A stretch of 64,000 bases of DNA. Source: Kitasatospora azatica KCTC 9699 (GTDB lineage: Bacteria; Actinomycetota; Actinomycetes; Streptomycetales; Streptomycetaceae). The position numbers were made by a program, and so were the translations under genes. Each line of letters begins with the position of its first letter. Positions within the stretch are counted from its first letter, which is position 1. Location of the stretch: NCBI RefSeq assembly GCF_000744785.1, contig NZ_JQMO01000003.1, positions 3,844,001 through 3,908,000 of the forward strand, given 5' to 3'. Below the pieces are notes generated by a model. It did no database searches. It saw only the letters and a list, made by a program, of their open reading frames with translations, and had not been told where the DNA came from. Shown here piece after piece: positions 8,323-16,380 of the stretch.

Positions 8323-9632
8323 CGCTCGCATGGGAAGGGCCGCTGGACTGGCCGATCACCCGGGGCGCGCTCCCGGTGCTGGTGCTCGTCGTCGGGCTGC
8401 TCGCGCTGCTGGGCCTGGCGGTCTCGTCCAGCAACCACTGGTGGAGCCGCCGGCTGCCCTGCGCGGTGGTGCTGGCGGCGGCCGGCACGGTGCTGATCCG
8501 GTTCTGGGTGGACGACTGGTGGCACCCGCTCCCGGAGGGGCTGCCGCGCAAGGTGGTCTTCTGGATCGGGATCGCGCTGCTCGGCTTCCTGCTGGCGGTC
8601 TTCCGCCTGCCGCCGCTGCGCTGGCGCGGCCGGTTCGCCGTCACCGGCGCCGCGCTGCTGGTGCTGCTGATGTCCTCCTCACAGGTCAACCGGCAGTTCG
8701 ACCAGTACCCGACGCTGCGGGTGCTGTTCGCGCCCTGGCTGGAGAACACCCCGAAACTGAGCACCGCCCGGGCGAAGAGCACGGTGGCGGTGCCGCCGGG
8801 CAAGGCGCTCTCCGAGGAGTGGCACCGGCCGTCCGGGCTGCCGAGCAAGGGCACCCTCTCGACCACCCCGGTGCCGGGCACCAAGTCCGGCTTCAAGGCC
8901 CGGGACGGCTACGTCTACCTGCCGCCCGCCTACCAGGCCGACCCGCGCCCGCTGCTGCCGGTGCTGGTCCTGATGGCCGGTCAGCCCGGCGGGCCGGCCG
9001 ACTGGGTCAACTCCGGCGGCCTGGCCGGGATCATGGACGGCTTCGCCGCGCAGCACCAGGGCCTGGCCCCGATCGTGCTGGTGGTCGACCAGACCGGCTC
9101 CACCTGGGGCAACACCCTCTGCGTGGACTCGAAGATGGCCAACGCACAGAGCTACCTGGCCCAGGACGTGCCCGACTGGGTGCACGCCAACCTGCAGACC
9201 GCCACCGGTCGCGGCGCCTTCGCGATCGGCGGGCTCTCGCTCGGCGGCACCTGCGCGGTCCAGCTGGCCGTCAACGCGCCGCAGGTCTACGGCTCGTTCA
9301 TCGACATGTCCGGACAGGAGGAGCCCACCCTGGGCAGCCACGGCCAGACCCTCGACGCGGCCTTCGGCGGCAGCGAGGCGGCCTTCAACGCCGTCGACCC
9401 GCTGCACGTGATGGCCCGTCAGCGGTTCCCCGACACCAACGGCGCCTTCGTGGCCGGCAAGAGCGACGGGGAGTACGGGCCGCAGACCCAGAAGGTCTAC
9501 CAGGCCGCGGTCAACGCCGGCATGAAGGCGACCTGGACCACGGTGCCCGGCGGCCACGACTGGAACGTGTTCCGGGCCGGTCTGAGCGGGCAGCTGCTCT
9601 GGCTCTCGCAGGTGACGGGGCTGATCCGATGA
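8319..9632 (+). CDS. membrane-anchored alpha/beta-hydrolase (esterase, antigen 85-like family)
   Basis: 437 aa from the ATG overlapping the sortase stop (GGAGG 6 bases upstream). Four membrane helices fill residues 15-120; the rest is an exported esterase-type hydrolase (PF00756 style). The nucleophile elbow is GGLSLGGTC (Ser307), Asp383 in GKSDGEYG is a candidate acid, and His413 in PGGHDWN is the general base. Relatives act on extracellular esters, or in mycobacteria transfer acyl chains between trehalose lipids. Fusion to a four-helix anchor and linkage to lipid-modifying genes suggest an envelope ester substrate (inference). Confidence 0.85.
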   Translation: MTLAWEGPLDWPITRGALPVLVLVVGLLALLGLAVSSSNHWWSRRLPCAVVLAAAGTVLIRFWVDDWWHPLPEGLPRKVVFWIGIALLGFLLAVFRLPPLRWRGRFAVTGAALLVLLMSSSQVNRQFDQYPTLRVLFAPWLENTPKLSTARAKSTVAVPPGKALSEEWHRPSGLPSKGTLSTTPVPGTKSGFKARDGYVYLPPAYQADPRPLLPVLVLMAGQPGGPADWVNSGGLAGIMDGFAAQHQGLAPIVLVVDQTGSTWGNTLCVDSKMANAQSYLAQDVPDWVHANLQTATGRGAFAIGGLSLGGTCAVQLAVNAPQVYGSFIDMSGQEEPTLGSHGQTLDAAFGGSEAAFNAVDPLHVMARQRFPDTNGAFVAGKSDGEYGPQTQKVYQAAVNAGMKATWTTVPGGHDWNVFRAGLSGQLLWLSQVTGLIR

Positions 9633-9648
9633 GAGCGGGGCGCAGGCG

Positions 9649-12189
9649 ATGACGCTGCAGACGGCCGTGGACGACGGCCCGGTCACCCCGACACCGGAGG
9701 GCCGCTGGCACCGCCTGGTGCGGGTGCCGCTGCTGCTGCTCCAGGCACTGCGCGAGGCGCCGTTGACGGTCGCCCTGACCGTGGCCCTGTGGGTGATCGG
9801 CGGGCTGACCCACAGTCTGGGCGCGGGACCGCCGCAGCATCTGGTCGTGCAGGTCGGCGTCGGCATCCCGGCCCTTTCGGCCGGCCACTGGTGGACCCCG
9901 ATCAGCTCGCTGCTGTGGTGCTCCGGCATCGCCGCCTACCTGGTCACCACCGCCATCCTGGTGGTGATCGGGCCGGCCGCCGAGCGGCGCCTCGGCGTCG
10001 CGCGCACCGTGGCGCTGCTGGTCGGCGGGCAGATCGTCGGGACCCTGGTCGGCACCGGCCTGGTCCGGCTCGGCATCGCGGTCGGCGAGACCTGGACCCA
10101 GGGGCTGGACCAGCAGAACGCGGTCGGGCCCGGCGTGGGCCTGTTCGCCCTGGCCGGCGCGCTCAGCTTCAAGCTCACCGCGCTCTGGCGCCGCCGCCTG
10201 CAGCTGCTGGTGCTGCTGGTGCCGCTGGTGATGATGCTCTACATCGGGCACCTGCAGAGCGTGCAGCGGCTGGTCGGCTCGCTCTTCGGACTGGCCGTCG
10301 GCGCCCTGCTGGTCCGCGACAAGGGCACCCTGCGACCGCGCCGCGCCTCGCACAACGAGACCCGGGTGCTGGTGGCGCTCTGCGTGGCCGGCTCGGCGAT
10401 CGGCCCGCTGGTCGCCTCGCTCTACCGGGACGCCTTCGGCCCCTTCAACACCTTCAGCGACCTCTACTTCTCCCGGCCCCCGACCAAGGACGACATCGAC
10501 TACGCCTGCTCGGTCTCCGCCGACGACTGCGCCCACCTCAAGTCGGTCCTGCACTTCTTCGAGTCGCCCGGGCGACTGATGGCGGCGCTGATCCCGATCC
10601 TGCTGCTGGTGCTGGCCGAGGGGCTGCGCCGCGGCCTGCGGCTGGCCTGGTGGTCCGTGGTGGTGGTGCAGCTGCTCTGGATCGCGCTGCTCAGCTGGCT
10701 GCTGAACCTGCTGCTCGACCAGGCCGCCGACCTCGGCGGGCGGGCGGTGGTCTGGCAACTGGTCGGCGAGGCACTGCTGATGCCGGTGCTGGTGCTGCTC
10801 CTGCTGCTGGTCACCCGTCGGCGCTTCGACCTGCGGCTGCCCGGGCGGGACCTGTGGCGCCTCGGCGCGGTGATCGGCGGGACCTTCCTGGCCTCCTGCG
10901 CGGCCTACGTCGGGATCGGCTGGCTGGTGCGCGACCAGTACGAGCCGGACGCCACGCTGCGCGCGCTGGTCAAGGGCCTGCCCTCGGAGTTCCTGCCGCC
11001 GGCCTACAACGACCTGGTGTTCAGCTACCCGGTCGCGGTCGGCGGCACCGCCCAGGCCCTGGAGACCTACTGCGGCCTGCTCTTCTGGGTGGTCGCCCTG
11101 ATCGCCCTGCTGCTGGCGCTGCGTCAGCCCTGGGTGCACGAGGACGCCGCCGACGCCGCCCGGGCCCGCGAGCTGCTCACCCGGTACGGAGGCTCCACGC
11201 TCTCCTTCATCTCCACCTGGGACGGCAACCACTACTGGTTCGACGAACGGGGCGAGGCCGCCGTCCCCTACCGGGTGCTGAGCTCGATCGGGCTGGCCAC
11301 CGTCGCGCTGACCACCGGCGACCCGTTCGGCGAGCCCGCCGCCCGCGAGCGCGCGGTGGGCGGCTTCGCCAGGTACTGCGACGCCCGCGGCTGGACACCC
11401 TGCTTCTACAGCGTCACCACCCAGACCCTGCAGGCCGGCGAGCAGCTCGGCTGGCGCTCGCTGCAGGTGGCGGAGGACACCGTGGTCCCGCTGCCCGACC
11501 TGGCCTTCACCGGAAAGAAGTGGCAGGACATCAGGACCTCCCTCAACAAGGCCAAGAAGGAGGGCATCACCGCCGAGTGGTGGAGCTGGCAGACCGCGCC
11601 GCTGGCGATCCGCGACCAGATCCGCTCGATCTCCGAGGAGTGGGTGGCCGACAAGGGCCTGCCCGAGATGGGCTTCACGCTCGGCGGCCTGGACGAGCTG
11701 ACCGACCCGGCGGTGCGGGTGCTGGTCGCCGTCGACCGGGACCGCACCGTGCACGGGCTGACCAGCTGGATGCCGGTCTACCAGGACGGCCGGCCGATCG
11801 GCTGGACGCTGGACTTCATGCGCCGGCGCAGCGACGGATTCCGCGGCGTGATGGAGTTCCTGATCGCCTCGGCGGCACTCGGCTTCAAGGAGGAGGGAGC
11901 CCGCTTCCTCAGCCTGTCCGGCGCACCGCTGGCCCGGGCCGACCGCGGCCGCGAGCCGACCACGCTGCAGAAGATGCTCGACTGGATGGGCAAGAGCCTG
12001 GAGCCGGTCTACGGCTTCCGCTCGCTGCTCGCCTTCAAGGCCAAGTTCCAGCCCGAGTACCGGCCGATGTACATGCTCTACCCCGACCCGGCTGCGCTGC
12101 CCAACATCACCCGGGCGATCGGCAGGGCCTACCTGCCGCACCTGACGGCGAGCCAGGGCGTCCGGCTGATGCGCAAGCTCTCCTCCTGA
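9649..12189 (+). CDS. rhomboid-like membrane domain fused to DUF2156 (MprF-like)
   Basis: 846 aa. Residues about 30-230 resemble a rhomboid fold: SAGHWWTPISSLLWCSG matches the rhomboid entry region and HLQSVQRLVGSLFGLAVG the last core helix, but the usual GxSG serine helix reads GPGVGLFALAG, so the serine is missing and proteolysis is unlikely. More membrane helices cover about 300-490. From about 505 a DUF2156 domain follows, with phrases shared with the first operon gene (GDPFGEP, DFMRRRSDG, KFQPEYRPMYMLY). Last gene of the operon, 16 bases after the esterase. The role, aminoacylation of a membrane lipid, is inferred from family. Confidence 0.78.
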   Translation: MTLQTAVDDGPVTPTPEGRWHRLVRVPLLLLQALREAPLTVALTVALWVIGGLTHSLGAGPPQHLVVQVGVGIPALSAGHWWTPISSLLWCSGIAAYLVTTAILVVIGPAAERRLGVARTVALLVGGQIVGTLVGTGLVRLGIAVGETWTQGLDQQNAVGPGVGLFALAGALSFKLTALWRRRLQLLVLLVPLVMMLYIGHLQSVQRLVGSLFGLAVGALLVRDKGTLRPRRASHNETRVLVALCVAGSAIGPLVASLYRDAFGPFNTFSDLYFSRPPTKDDIDYACSVSADDCAHLKSVLHFFESPGRLMAALIPILLLVLAEGLRRGLRLAWWSVVVVQLLWIALLSWLLNLLLDQAADLGGRAVVWQLVGEALLMPVLVLLLLLVTRRRFDLRLPGRDLWRLGAVIGGTFLASCAAYVGIGWLVRDQYEPDATLRALVKGLPSEFLPPAYNDLVFSYPVAVGGTAQALETYCGLLFWVVALIALLLALRQPWVHEDAADAARARELLTRYGGSTLSFISTWDGNHYWFDERGEAAVPYRVLSSIGLATVALTTGDPFGEPAARERAVGGFARYCDARGWTPCFYSVTTQTLQAGEQLGWRSLQVAEDTVVPLPDLAFTGKKWQDIRTSLNKAKKEGITAEWWSWQTAPLAIRDQIRSISEEWVADKGLPEMGFTLGGLDELTDPAVRVLVAVDRDRTVHGLTSWMPVYQDGRPIGWTLDFMRRRSDGFRGVMEFLIASAALGFKEEGARFLSLSGAPLARADRGREPTTLQKMLDWMGKSLEPVYGFRSLLAFKAKFQPEYRPMYMLYPDPAALPNITRAIGRAYLPHLTASQGVRLMRKLSS

Positions 12190-12211
12190 ACGGTCACCTC
12201 CTGAACGGTCA
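12182..12211. repeat. 15-bp tandem duplication containing two stop codons
   Basis: The 15-mer CCTCCTGAACGGTCA occurs twice in perfect tandem. The TGA in the first copy (12187-12189) ends the MprF-like gene on the plus strand. The TCA of the second copy (12209-12211) is the TGA stop of the SsgA-like gene on the minus strand. Confidence 0.95.
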
Positions 12212-12643
12212 CCGGCCAAGGAGCTCGGCCAGCGCGCGGTCGGGGTCCAAGTGACGGTGCTCCTCGCCCTCCGGGACCGTCAGCCAGCTGGCCCAGAGGA
12301 ACCGGCGCAGGTCCCCGTCCTCGAAGCGGAGCAGTGCCACCCCCTCCGGCGCCCGCAACTCGACCATGGTGTGCGGCCCCCGGGACGGCCGGATGTGCAC
12401 GTCCCCCACCCCGGCCGGCAGGTCCAGCCCGCTCGCCAGCAGCTGCCGGGCGAAGACCCAGACCACCTCGGAGCCGCCGGTCGGGGCCGGCTGCTCGTCC
12501 AGCGAGTACTCGGCGGGGAAGACCATCCGCACCGCCAGCGGGTCCTCGGCCCGGTACCGCAGCGCCACCCGCAGGCCGGTGGAGCACTGGCTGGACAGGA
12601 TCAGTCGGGCGTTCACGACGTGCTCGACGGCGGCGTTGCGCAT
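12209..12643 (-). CDS. SsgA-like sporulation/cell-division protein (SALP)
   Basis: 144 aa, the usual length for SALPs. Family features: LRYRAEDPLAVRMVFP, EVVWVFARQLLASGL and GVGDVHIRPSRG, then a C-terminal acidic DPDRALAELLGR. SALPs are found in morphologically complex actinomycetes and control septum placement, peptidoglycan turnover and spore-wall assembly. Which SALP subgroup (SsgB to SsgG) cannot be fixed by eye. Convergent with the envelope operon; its stop lies in the second copy of the 15-bp duplication. Confidence 0.88.
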   Translation of the reverse strand: MRNAAVEHVVNARLILSSQCSTGLRVALRYRAEDPLAVRMVFPAEYSLDEQPAPTGGSEVVWVFARQLLASGLDLPAGVGDVHIRPSRGPHTMVELRAPEGVALLRFEDGDLRRFLWASWLTVPEGEEHRHLDPDRALAELLGR

Positions 12644-12770
12644 GGTGGCTCCCTCGGTGCGGTGATGCGTACACGGGGAGAGAGTCGGGAGGGGGCGGGG
12701 GATTACGGGGCGAACGGGTGATGTGGGTCACGGAAATGTGGTACCAGATTGGCCCCATGGAGCTACGCTC

Positions 12771-12977
12771 ATGGGTATGGCAATGAACCTTCGTCTCCGG
12801 GACGACCAGGCAGAGGCCCTGAAGCAGCGTGCCGAGCAGGAGGGCATCAGCATGAACGCGATCGTCGTCAAGGCGGTTGACGACTACCTCGCCCGCACCG
12901 CCCAGCAGGCCCTGGTGCGCGAGACGGCGCTCAAGCAGGCGGCGAAGTGGCGTGAGCTGATGGATCGGCTGAAGTGA
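12771..12977 (+). CDS. ribbon-helix-helix antitoxin
   Basis: 68 aa. Start taken at the ATG with GGAG eight bases upstream; an ATG 6 bases later is possible. The N-terminal MNLRLRDDQAEALKQRAEQ strand-helix followed by GISMNAIVVKAVDDYL is the Arc/MetJ-type RHH fold, which binds operator DNA as a dimer. The C-terminal helix would neutralise the toxin. It overlaps the Doc-like gene by 4 bases (GTGA), the normal antitoxin-first order with autorepression expected. Confidence 0.85.
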   Translation: MGMAMNLRLRDDQAEALKQRAEQEGISMNAIVVKAVDDYLARTAQQALVRETALKQAAKWRELMDRLK

Positions 12978-13351
12978 GCTACCTGTACCTCTCGGCCGAG
13001 GACATCCTGGGGGTTGCCGCGGCGGCCTGTGAGGACATGCAGATCGTGGTGCGGGACGTCGGCCTGCTCGAATCCGCGGCACATCGGCCATCGGCGGAGA
13101 TGTTCGGGCAGGAGGCGTACCCAGACCTGTTCGAGAAGGCCGCGGCTCTGCTGCAGTCGCTCCTGATCAACCATCCGCTCTTCGACGGGAACAAGCGCAC
13201 TGCCTGGCTCTCCTGCGTGACCTTCCTGGCGATCAACGGGGTCGATCTGGTTCCCGACATCGACGCGGCCGAGAAGCTGGTGATCGCGGTCGCCACCGGC
13301 CGGACGGACGAGATCAAGACGATTTCCCAGGGGCTGCGCCAACTGGCCTGA
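12974..13351 (+). CDS. Doc-family toxin (Fic fold)
   Basis: 125 aa, typical Doc length. The core motif HPLFDGNKRTAW (His67 to Trp78) is the Fic/Doc signature with the Lys-Arg of Doc proteins in place of the second Gly of AMP-transferring Fic enzymes. Doc of phage P1 phosphorylates elongation factor Tu and stops translation. GTG start overlapping the antitoxin stop. The upstream RHH protein replaces the Phd antitoxin of the P1 pair. Motif intact, so probably functional. Confidence 0.88.
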   Translation: MSYLYLSAEDILGVAAAACEDMQIVVRDVGLLESAAHRPSAEMFGQEAYPDLFEKAAALLQSLLINHPLFDGNKRTAWLSCVTFLAINGVDLVPDIDAAEKLVIAVATGRTDEIKTISQGLRQLA

Positions 13352-13477
13352 GCGCTCCGTGTCGGAGTTCGCCGTTCAGTCGGGCCCGGTAGGCTAGGCG
13401 GGTTGTCCGATCGCCCGCCTGACTGCCGGTGGGGGCCGCTTGCCCGCCCTGACCTGCGACGATCCCTCCCGGAGACC

Positions 13478-15331
13478 GTGAGTACTGCCGCATCTTCCGA
13501 CATGTCGCCGCTCTTCTCCGACGCCGCCGAGCCGCAGCACGCGGTACGGACGGGCGGGGCGTCGACCTCCTCGCACCACCTGTCGCCGGCGTTCCCGGGC
13601 CGTGCCCCGTGGGGGACCGCCGGCAAGCTGCGGGCCTGGCAGCAGGGGGCGCTGGACAAGTACATCGAGAAGCAGCCCCGGGACTTCATGGCGGTCGCCA
13701 CCCCGGGCGCCGGCAAGACCACCTTCGCCCTCACGCTGGCCTCCTACCTGCTGCACAACCACCTGGTGCAGCAGATCACCGTCGTCGCGCCGACCGAGCA
13801 CCTGAAGAAGCAGTGGGCGGAGGCGGCCGCGCGGATAGGCATCAAGCTGGACCCGGCGTACTCCTCGGGCCCGCTGTCGAAGGAGTACCACGGCATCGTG
13901 GTCACCTACGCGGGCGTGGGCGTCAACCCGATGCTGCACCGCAACCGCACGGAGTCCCGCAAGACGCTGGTGATCATGGACGAGATCCACCACGCCGGCG
14001 ACTCCAAGTCCTGGGGCGAGGCCTGCTTCGAGGCCTTCGAGCCGGCCACCCGGCGGCTCGCGCTGACCGGTACGCCGTTCCGCTCGGACACCAACCCGAT
14101 CCCGTTCGTCCAGTACGAGCAGGACACCGACGGGCTGCGCAAGTCGGTCGCCGACTACACCTACGGCTACGGGCACGCGCTGGCCGACCACGTGGTGCGG
14201 CCGGTGATCTTCCTCTCGTACAGCGGCAACATGCGCTGGCGGACCAAGTCCGGCGACGAGCTGGAGGCCCGGCTCGGCGAGCCGATGACCAAGGACCTGA
14301 TCGCCCAGGCCTGGCGCACCGCGCTGGCCCCGCAGGGCGAGTGGATCCCCAATGTGCTGCGAGCGGCCGACAAGCGGCTGACCGAGGTGCGCAAGGCGAT
14401 CCCGGACGCCGGCGGACTGGTGATCGCCACCGACCAGAACGTGGCCCGCGCCTACGCCAAGATGATCCGCGAGATCACCGGGCACAAGGCCACCCTGGTG
14501 CTCTCCGACGAGGCCGAGGCGTCCAAGAAGATCTCCGACTTCGCGGCCAACGACGACCGCTGGATGGTCGCGGTCCGCATGGTGTCGGAGGGCGTCGACG
14601 TCCCCCGCCTGGCGGTCGGCGTCTACGCCACCTCGATCTCCACCCCGCTCTTCTTCGCCCAGGCCGTCGGCCGCTTCGTGCGGGCCCGCAAGCGCGGCGA
14701 GACCGCCTCCGTCTTCCTGCCGTCCGTCCCGATGCTGCTCGGCTTCGCCAATGAGATGGAGCTGCAGCGCGACCACGTGCTGGACCGGCCGAAGAAGGAG
14801 AGCGAGGGCCTCTTCGACGAGGAGGACCGGCTGCTCGCCGAGGCCGAGCGGGCCAACGACGGGCCGGACGGAGCCGGCGGCGAAGAGCTCTCCTACGAGG
14901 CGCTGGGCTCGGACGCGGTCTTCGACCGGGTGCTCTACAACGCCATGGAATTCGGCATGCAGGCGCACCCGGGCAGCGAGGAGGAGGAGGAGTACCTCGG
15001 CATCCCGGGCCTGCTGGAGCCGGACCAGGTGCACCTGCTGCTGCAGAAGCGCCAGACCCGGCAGATCCAGCGCTCCAAGGCCAAGCCGGCCGAGGAGGCC
15101 GATCTGCTGGAGCTGCCGGCCGAGCAGCGCCCGGTGGTGACCCACCAGGAGCTGCGCGACCTGCGCAAGGAGCTGAACGGGCTGGTCGCCGCCTGGCACC
15201 ACCGGACCAACCAGCCGCACGGCACCATCCACAACGAGCTGCGCCGCCAGTGCGGCGGTCCGCTCACCGCCCAGGCGACCGCCAACCAGCTGAAGGCGCG
15301 GATCGCCAAGGTCAAGGAGTGGGCCCGCTAG
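13478..15331 (+). CDS. DEAD/DEAH-box superfamily 2 helicase
   Basis: 617 aa from a GTG; the reading frame is open further upstream (TTG at 13403) and an ATG at 13502 is also possible. Walker A is TPGAGKTT (75-82), motif II is DEIHH (168-172) and motif III is ALTGTPFRSD, followed by a helicase C domain with VRMVSEGVDVPRLAVG and QAVGRFVRARKRGE. This is the layout of SF2 enzymes of the SSL2/type III-restriction helicase group. The C-terminal 150 residues are charged and coiled-coil-like. A common streptomycete housekeeping protein, likely ATP-dependent nucleic-acid unwinding; partner unknown. Confidence 0.85.
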   Translation: MSTAASSDMSPLFSDAAEPQHAVRTGGASTSSHHLSPAFPGRAPWGTAGKLRAWQQGALDKYIEKQPRDFMAVATPGAGKTTFALTLASYLLHNHLVQQITVVAPTEHLKKQWAEAAARIGIKLDPAYSSGPLSKEYHGIVVTYAGVGVNPMLHRNRTESRKTLVIMDEIHHAGDSKSWGEACFEAFEPATRRLALTGTPFRSDTNPIPFVQYEQDTDGLRKSVADYTYGYGHALADHVVRPVIFLSYSGNMRWRTKSGDELEARLGEPMTKDLIAQAWRTALAPQGEWIPNVLRAADKRLTEVRKAIPDAGGLVIATDQNVARAYAKMIREITGHKATLVLSDEAEASKKISDFAANDDRWMVAVRMVSEGVDVPRLAVGVYATSISTPLFFAQAVGRFVRARKRGETASVFLPSVPMLLGFANEMELQRDHVLDRPKKESEGLFDEEDRLLAEAERANDGPDGAGGEELSYEALGSDAVFDRVLYNAMEFGMQAHPGSEEEEEYLGIPGLLEPDQVHLLLQKRQTRQIQRSKAKPAEEADLLELPAEQRPVVTHQELRDLRKELNGLVAAWHHRTNQPHGTIHNELRRQCGGPLTAQATANQLKARIAKVKEWAR

Positions 15332-15651
15332 CACCGGTGCTGTCCGCTACTCGGAGTCGGCGGGTGTCGGAGAGCTTCGTACGCCAGCAAAATGGCGAGT
15401 TATGTCCCGATTAGTCCGAATCGAAAATATCGATCATGACCGAATTTTGGACAACCACTTCCGCAGCGGCGAAACACTTACTACCTTTCCCCCACGCTCT
15501 CTCGTAGGCACGACCTCCGACCGGAGCGCGCACGGCCGTGTGTGCCAATGACGACGCAGCCGGCCCGCCGCGTCCACCACCCCTGCGCGCGTCTCCCCGT
15601 CCCGTTCCGGCGCCCGCCGGCCCGGGCGACCGCCGCGGAAAGGAAAGCGTC
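15332..15651. other. 320-bp intergenic region with AT-rich island and inverted repeat
   Basis: No gene seen. Around 15395-15480 the base composition drops sharply in GC. At 15420-15434 there is an inverted repeat, ATCGA-5-TCGAT, followed by a second AT-rich patch (CCGAATTTTGG). It precedes the IclR-type regulator gene, so a promoter with an autoregulatory operator is plausible but unproven. Confidence 0.4.
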
Positions 15652-16302
15652 GTGACCGCTGAGACTTCTCAGACCCTTGACCGCGGAGTGCGGGTCCTCA
15701 AACTGCTGGCCGACTCCGAGCGCGGCCTGACCGTGACCGAGCTGGCCGCCCGGCTGGCCGTCAACCGCACCGTGGTCTACCGGCTGCTGGCCACCCTGGA
15801 ACAGCACGGCCTGGTCAGACGCGACATCGGCGGCCGGGCCCGGGTGGGCCTGGGCGTGCTGCGCCTGGCCCACCGGGTGCACCCGCTGCTGCGCGAGGCC
15901 GCGCTGCCCGCGCTGCGCAGCCTGGCCGAGGACCTCGGCGCCACCGCCCACCTGACCCTGGTGGACGGCACCGAGGCGCTCGCGGTGGCCGTGGTGGAGC
16001 CCAGCTGGACCGACTTCCACGTCGCCTACCGCACCGGCCTGCGCCACCCGCTGGACGAGAGCGCGGCCGGCAAGGCGATCCTGGAGGCCCGCAAGTTCCC
16101 CGGCCAGCGGCGGCCGGAGCAGGGCTTCGTGATCACCCGCGCGGAGGAGCAGTCCGGCGCCAGCGGCGCGGCCGCCGCGCTGGTCGGCCTGAGCGGCATC
16201 GAGGGCAGCGTCGGCGTGGTGATGCTCAACGGCCTGGTGCCCGAGCGGGTCGGCCCGCGCGTGGTGGAGGCGGCTACCGAGGTGGCGGACGCACTGCGCT
16301 AG
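15652..16302 (+). CDS. IclR-family transcriptional regulator (short form)
   Basis: 216 aa from a GTG with AAAGGAAAG upstream; a longer upstream reading is Pro-rich and unlikely. Residues about 5-65 form the winged helix-turn-helix (TLDRGVRVLKLLAD, GLTVTELAARLAVNRTVVYRLLATLEQHGLV). The effector domain (about 80-216) contains HLTLVDGTEALAVAVVE and HPLDESAAGKAIL but is shorter than the usual 170-180 residues. IclR proteins sense small metabolites; the ligand here is unknown. Preceded by an AT-rich island with an inverted repeat. Confidence 0.88.
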   Translation: MTAETSQTLDRGVRVLKLLADSERGLTVTELAARLAVNRTVVYRLLATLEQHGLVRRDIGGRARVGLGVLRLAHRVHPLLREAALPALRSLAEDLGATAHLTLVDGTEALAVAVVEPSWTDFHVAYRTGLRHPLDESAAGKAILEARKFPGQRRPEQGFVITRAEEQSGASGAAAALVGLSGIEGSVGVVMLNGLVPERVGPRVVEAATEVADALR

Positions 16303-16326
16303 CCCAGGTGTGTTTGGATTCGGTCT

Positions 16327-16380
16327 GTGCCTGCTGACCGGACCGCGCCCGCTGACCAGACCGTGCCCGCTGACCAGAGG
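16327..16380 (+). repeat. three 18-bp in-frame tandem repeats at a start codon
   Basis: Three imperfect copies of GTGCCCGCTGACCAGACC begin exactly at the GTG start of the S16 protease and encode MPADRT-APADQT-VPADQR. Two of the copies begin with GTG, so each could serve as a start in frame. Confidence 0.85.

Noticed and set aside
9511..12219. 902-aa open frame opposite the second MprF-like gene
   Set aside because: Same reason: antisense composition and no motifs.
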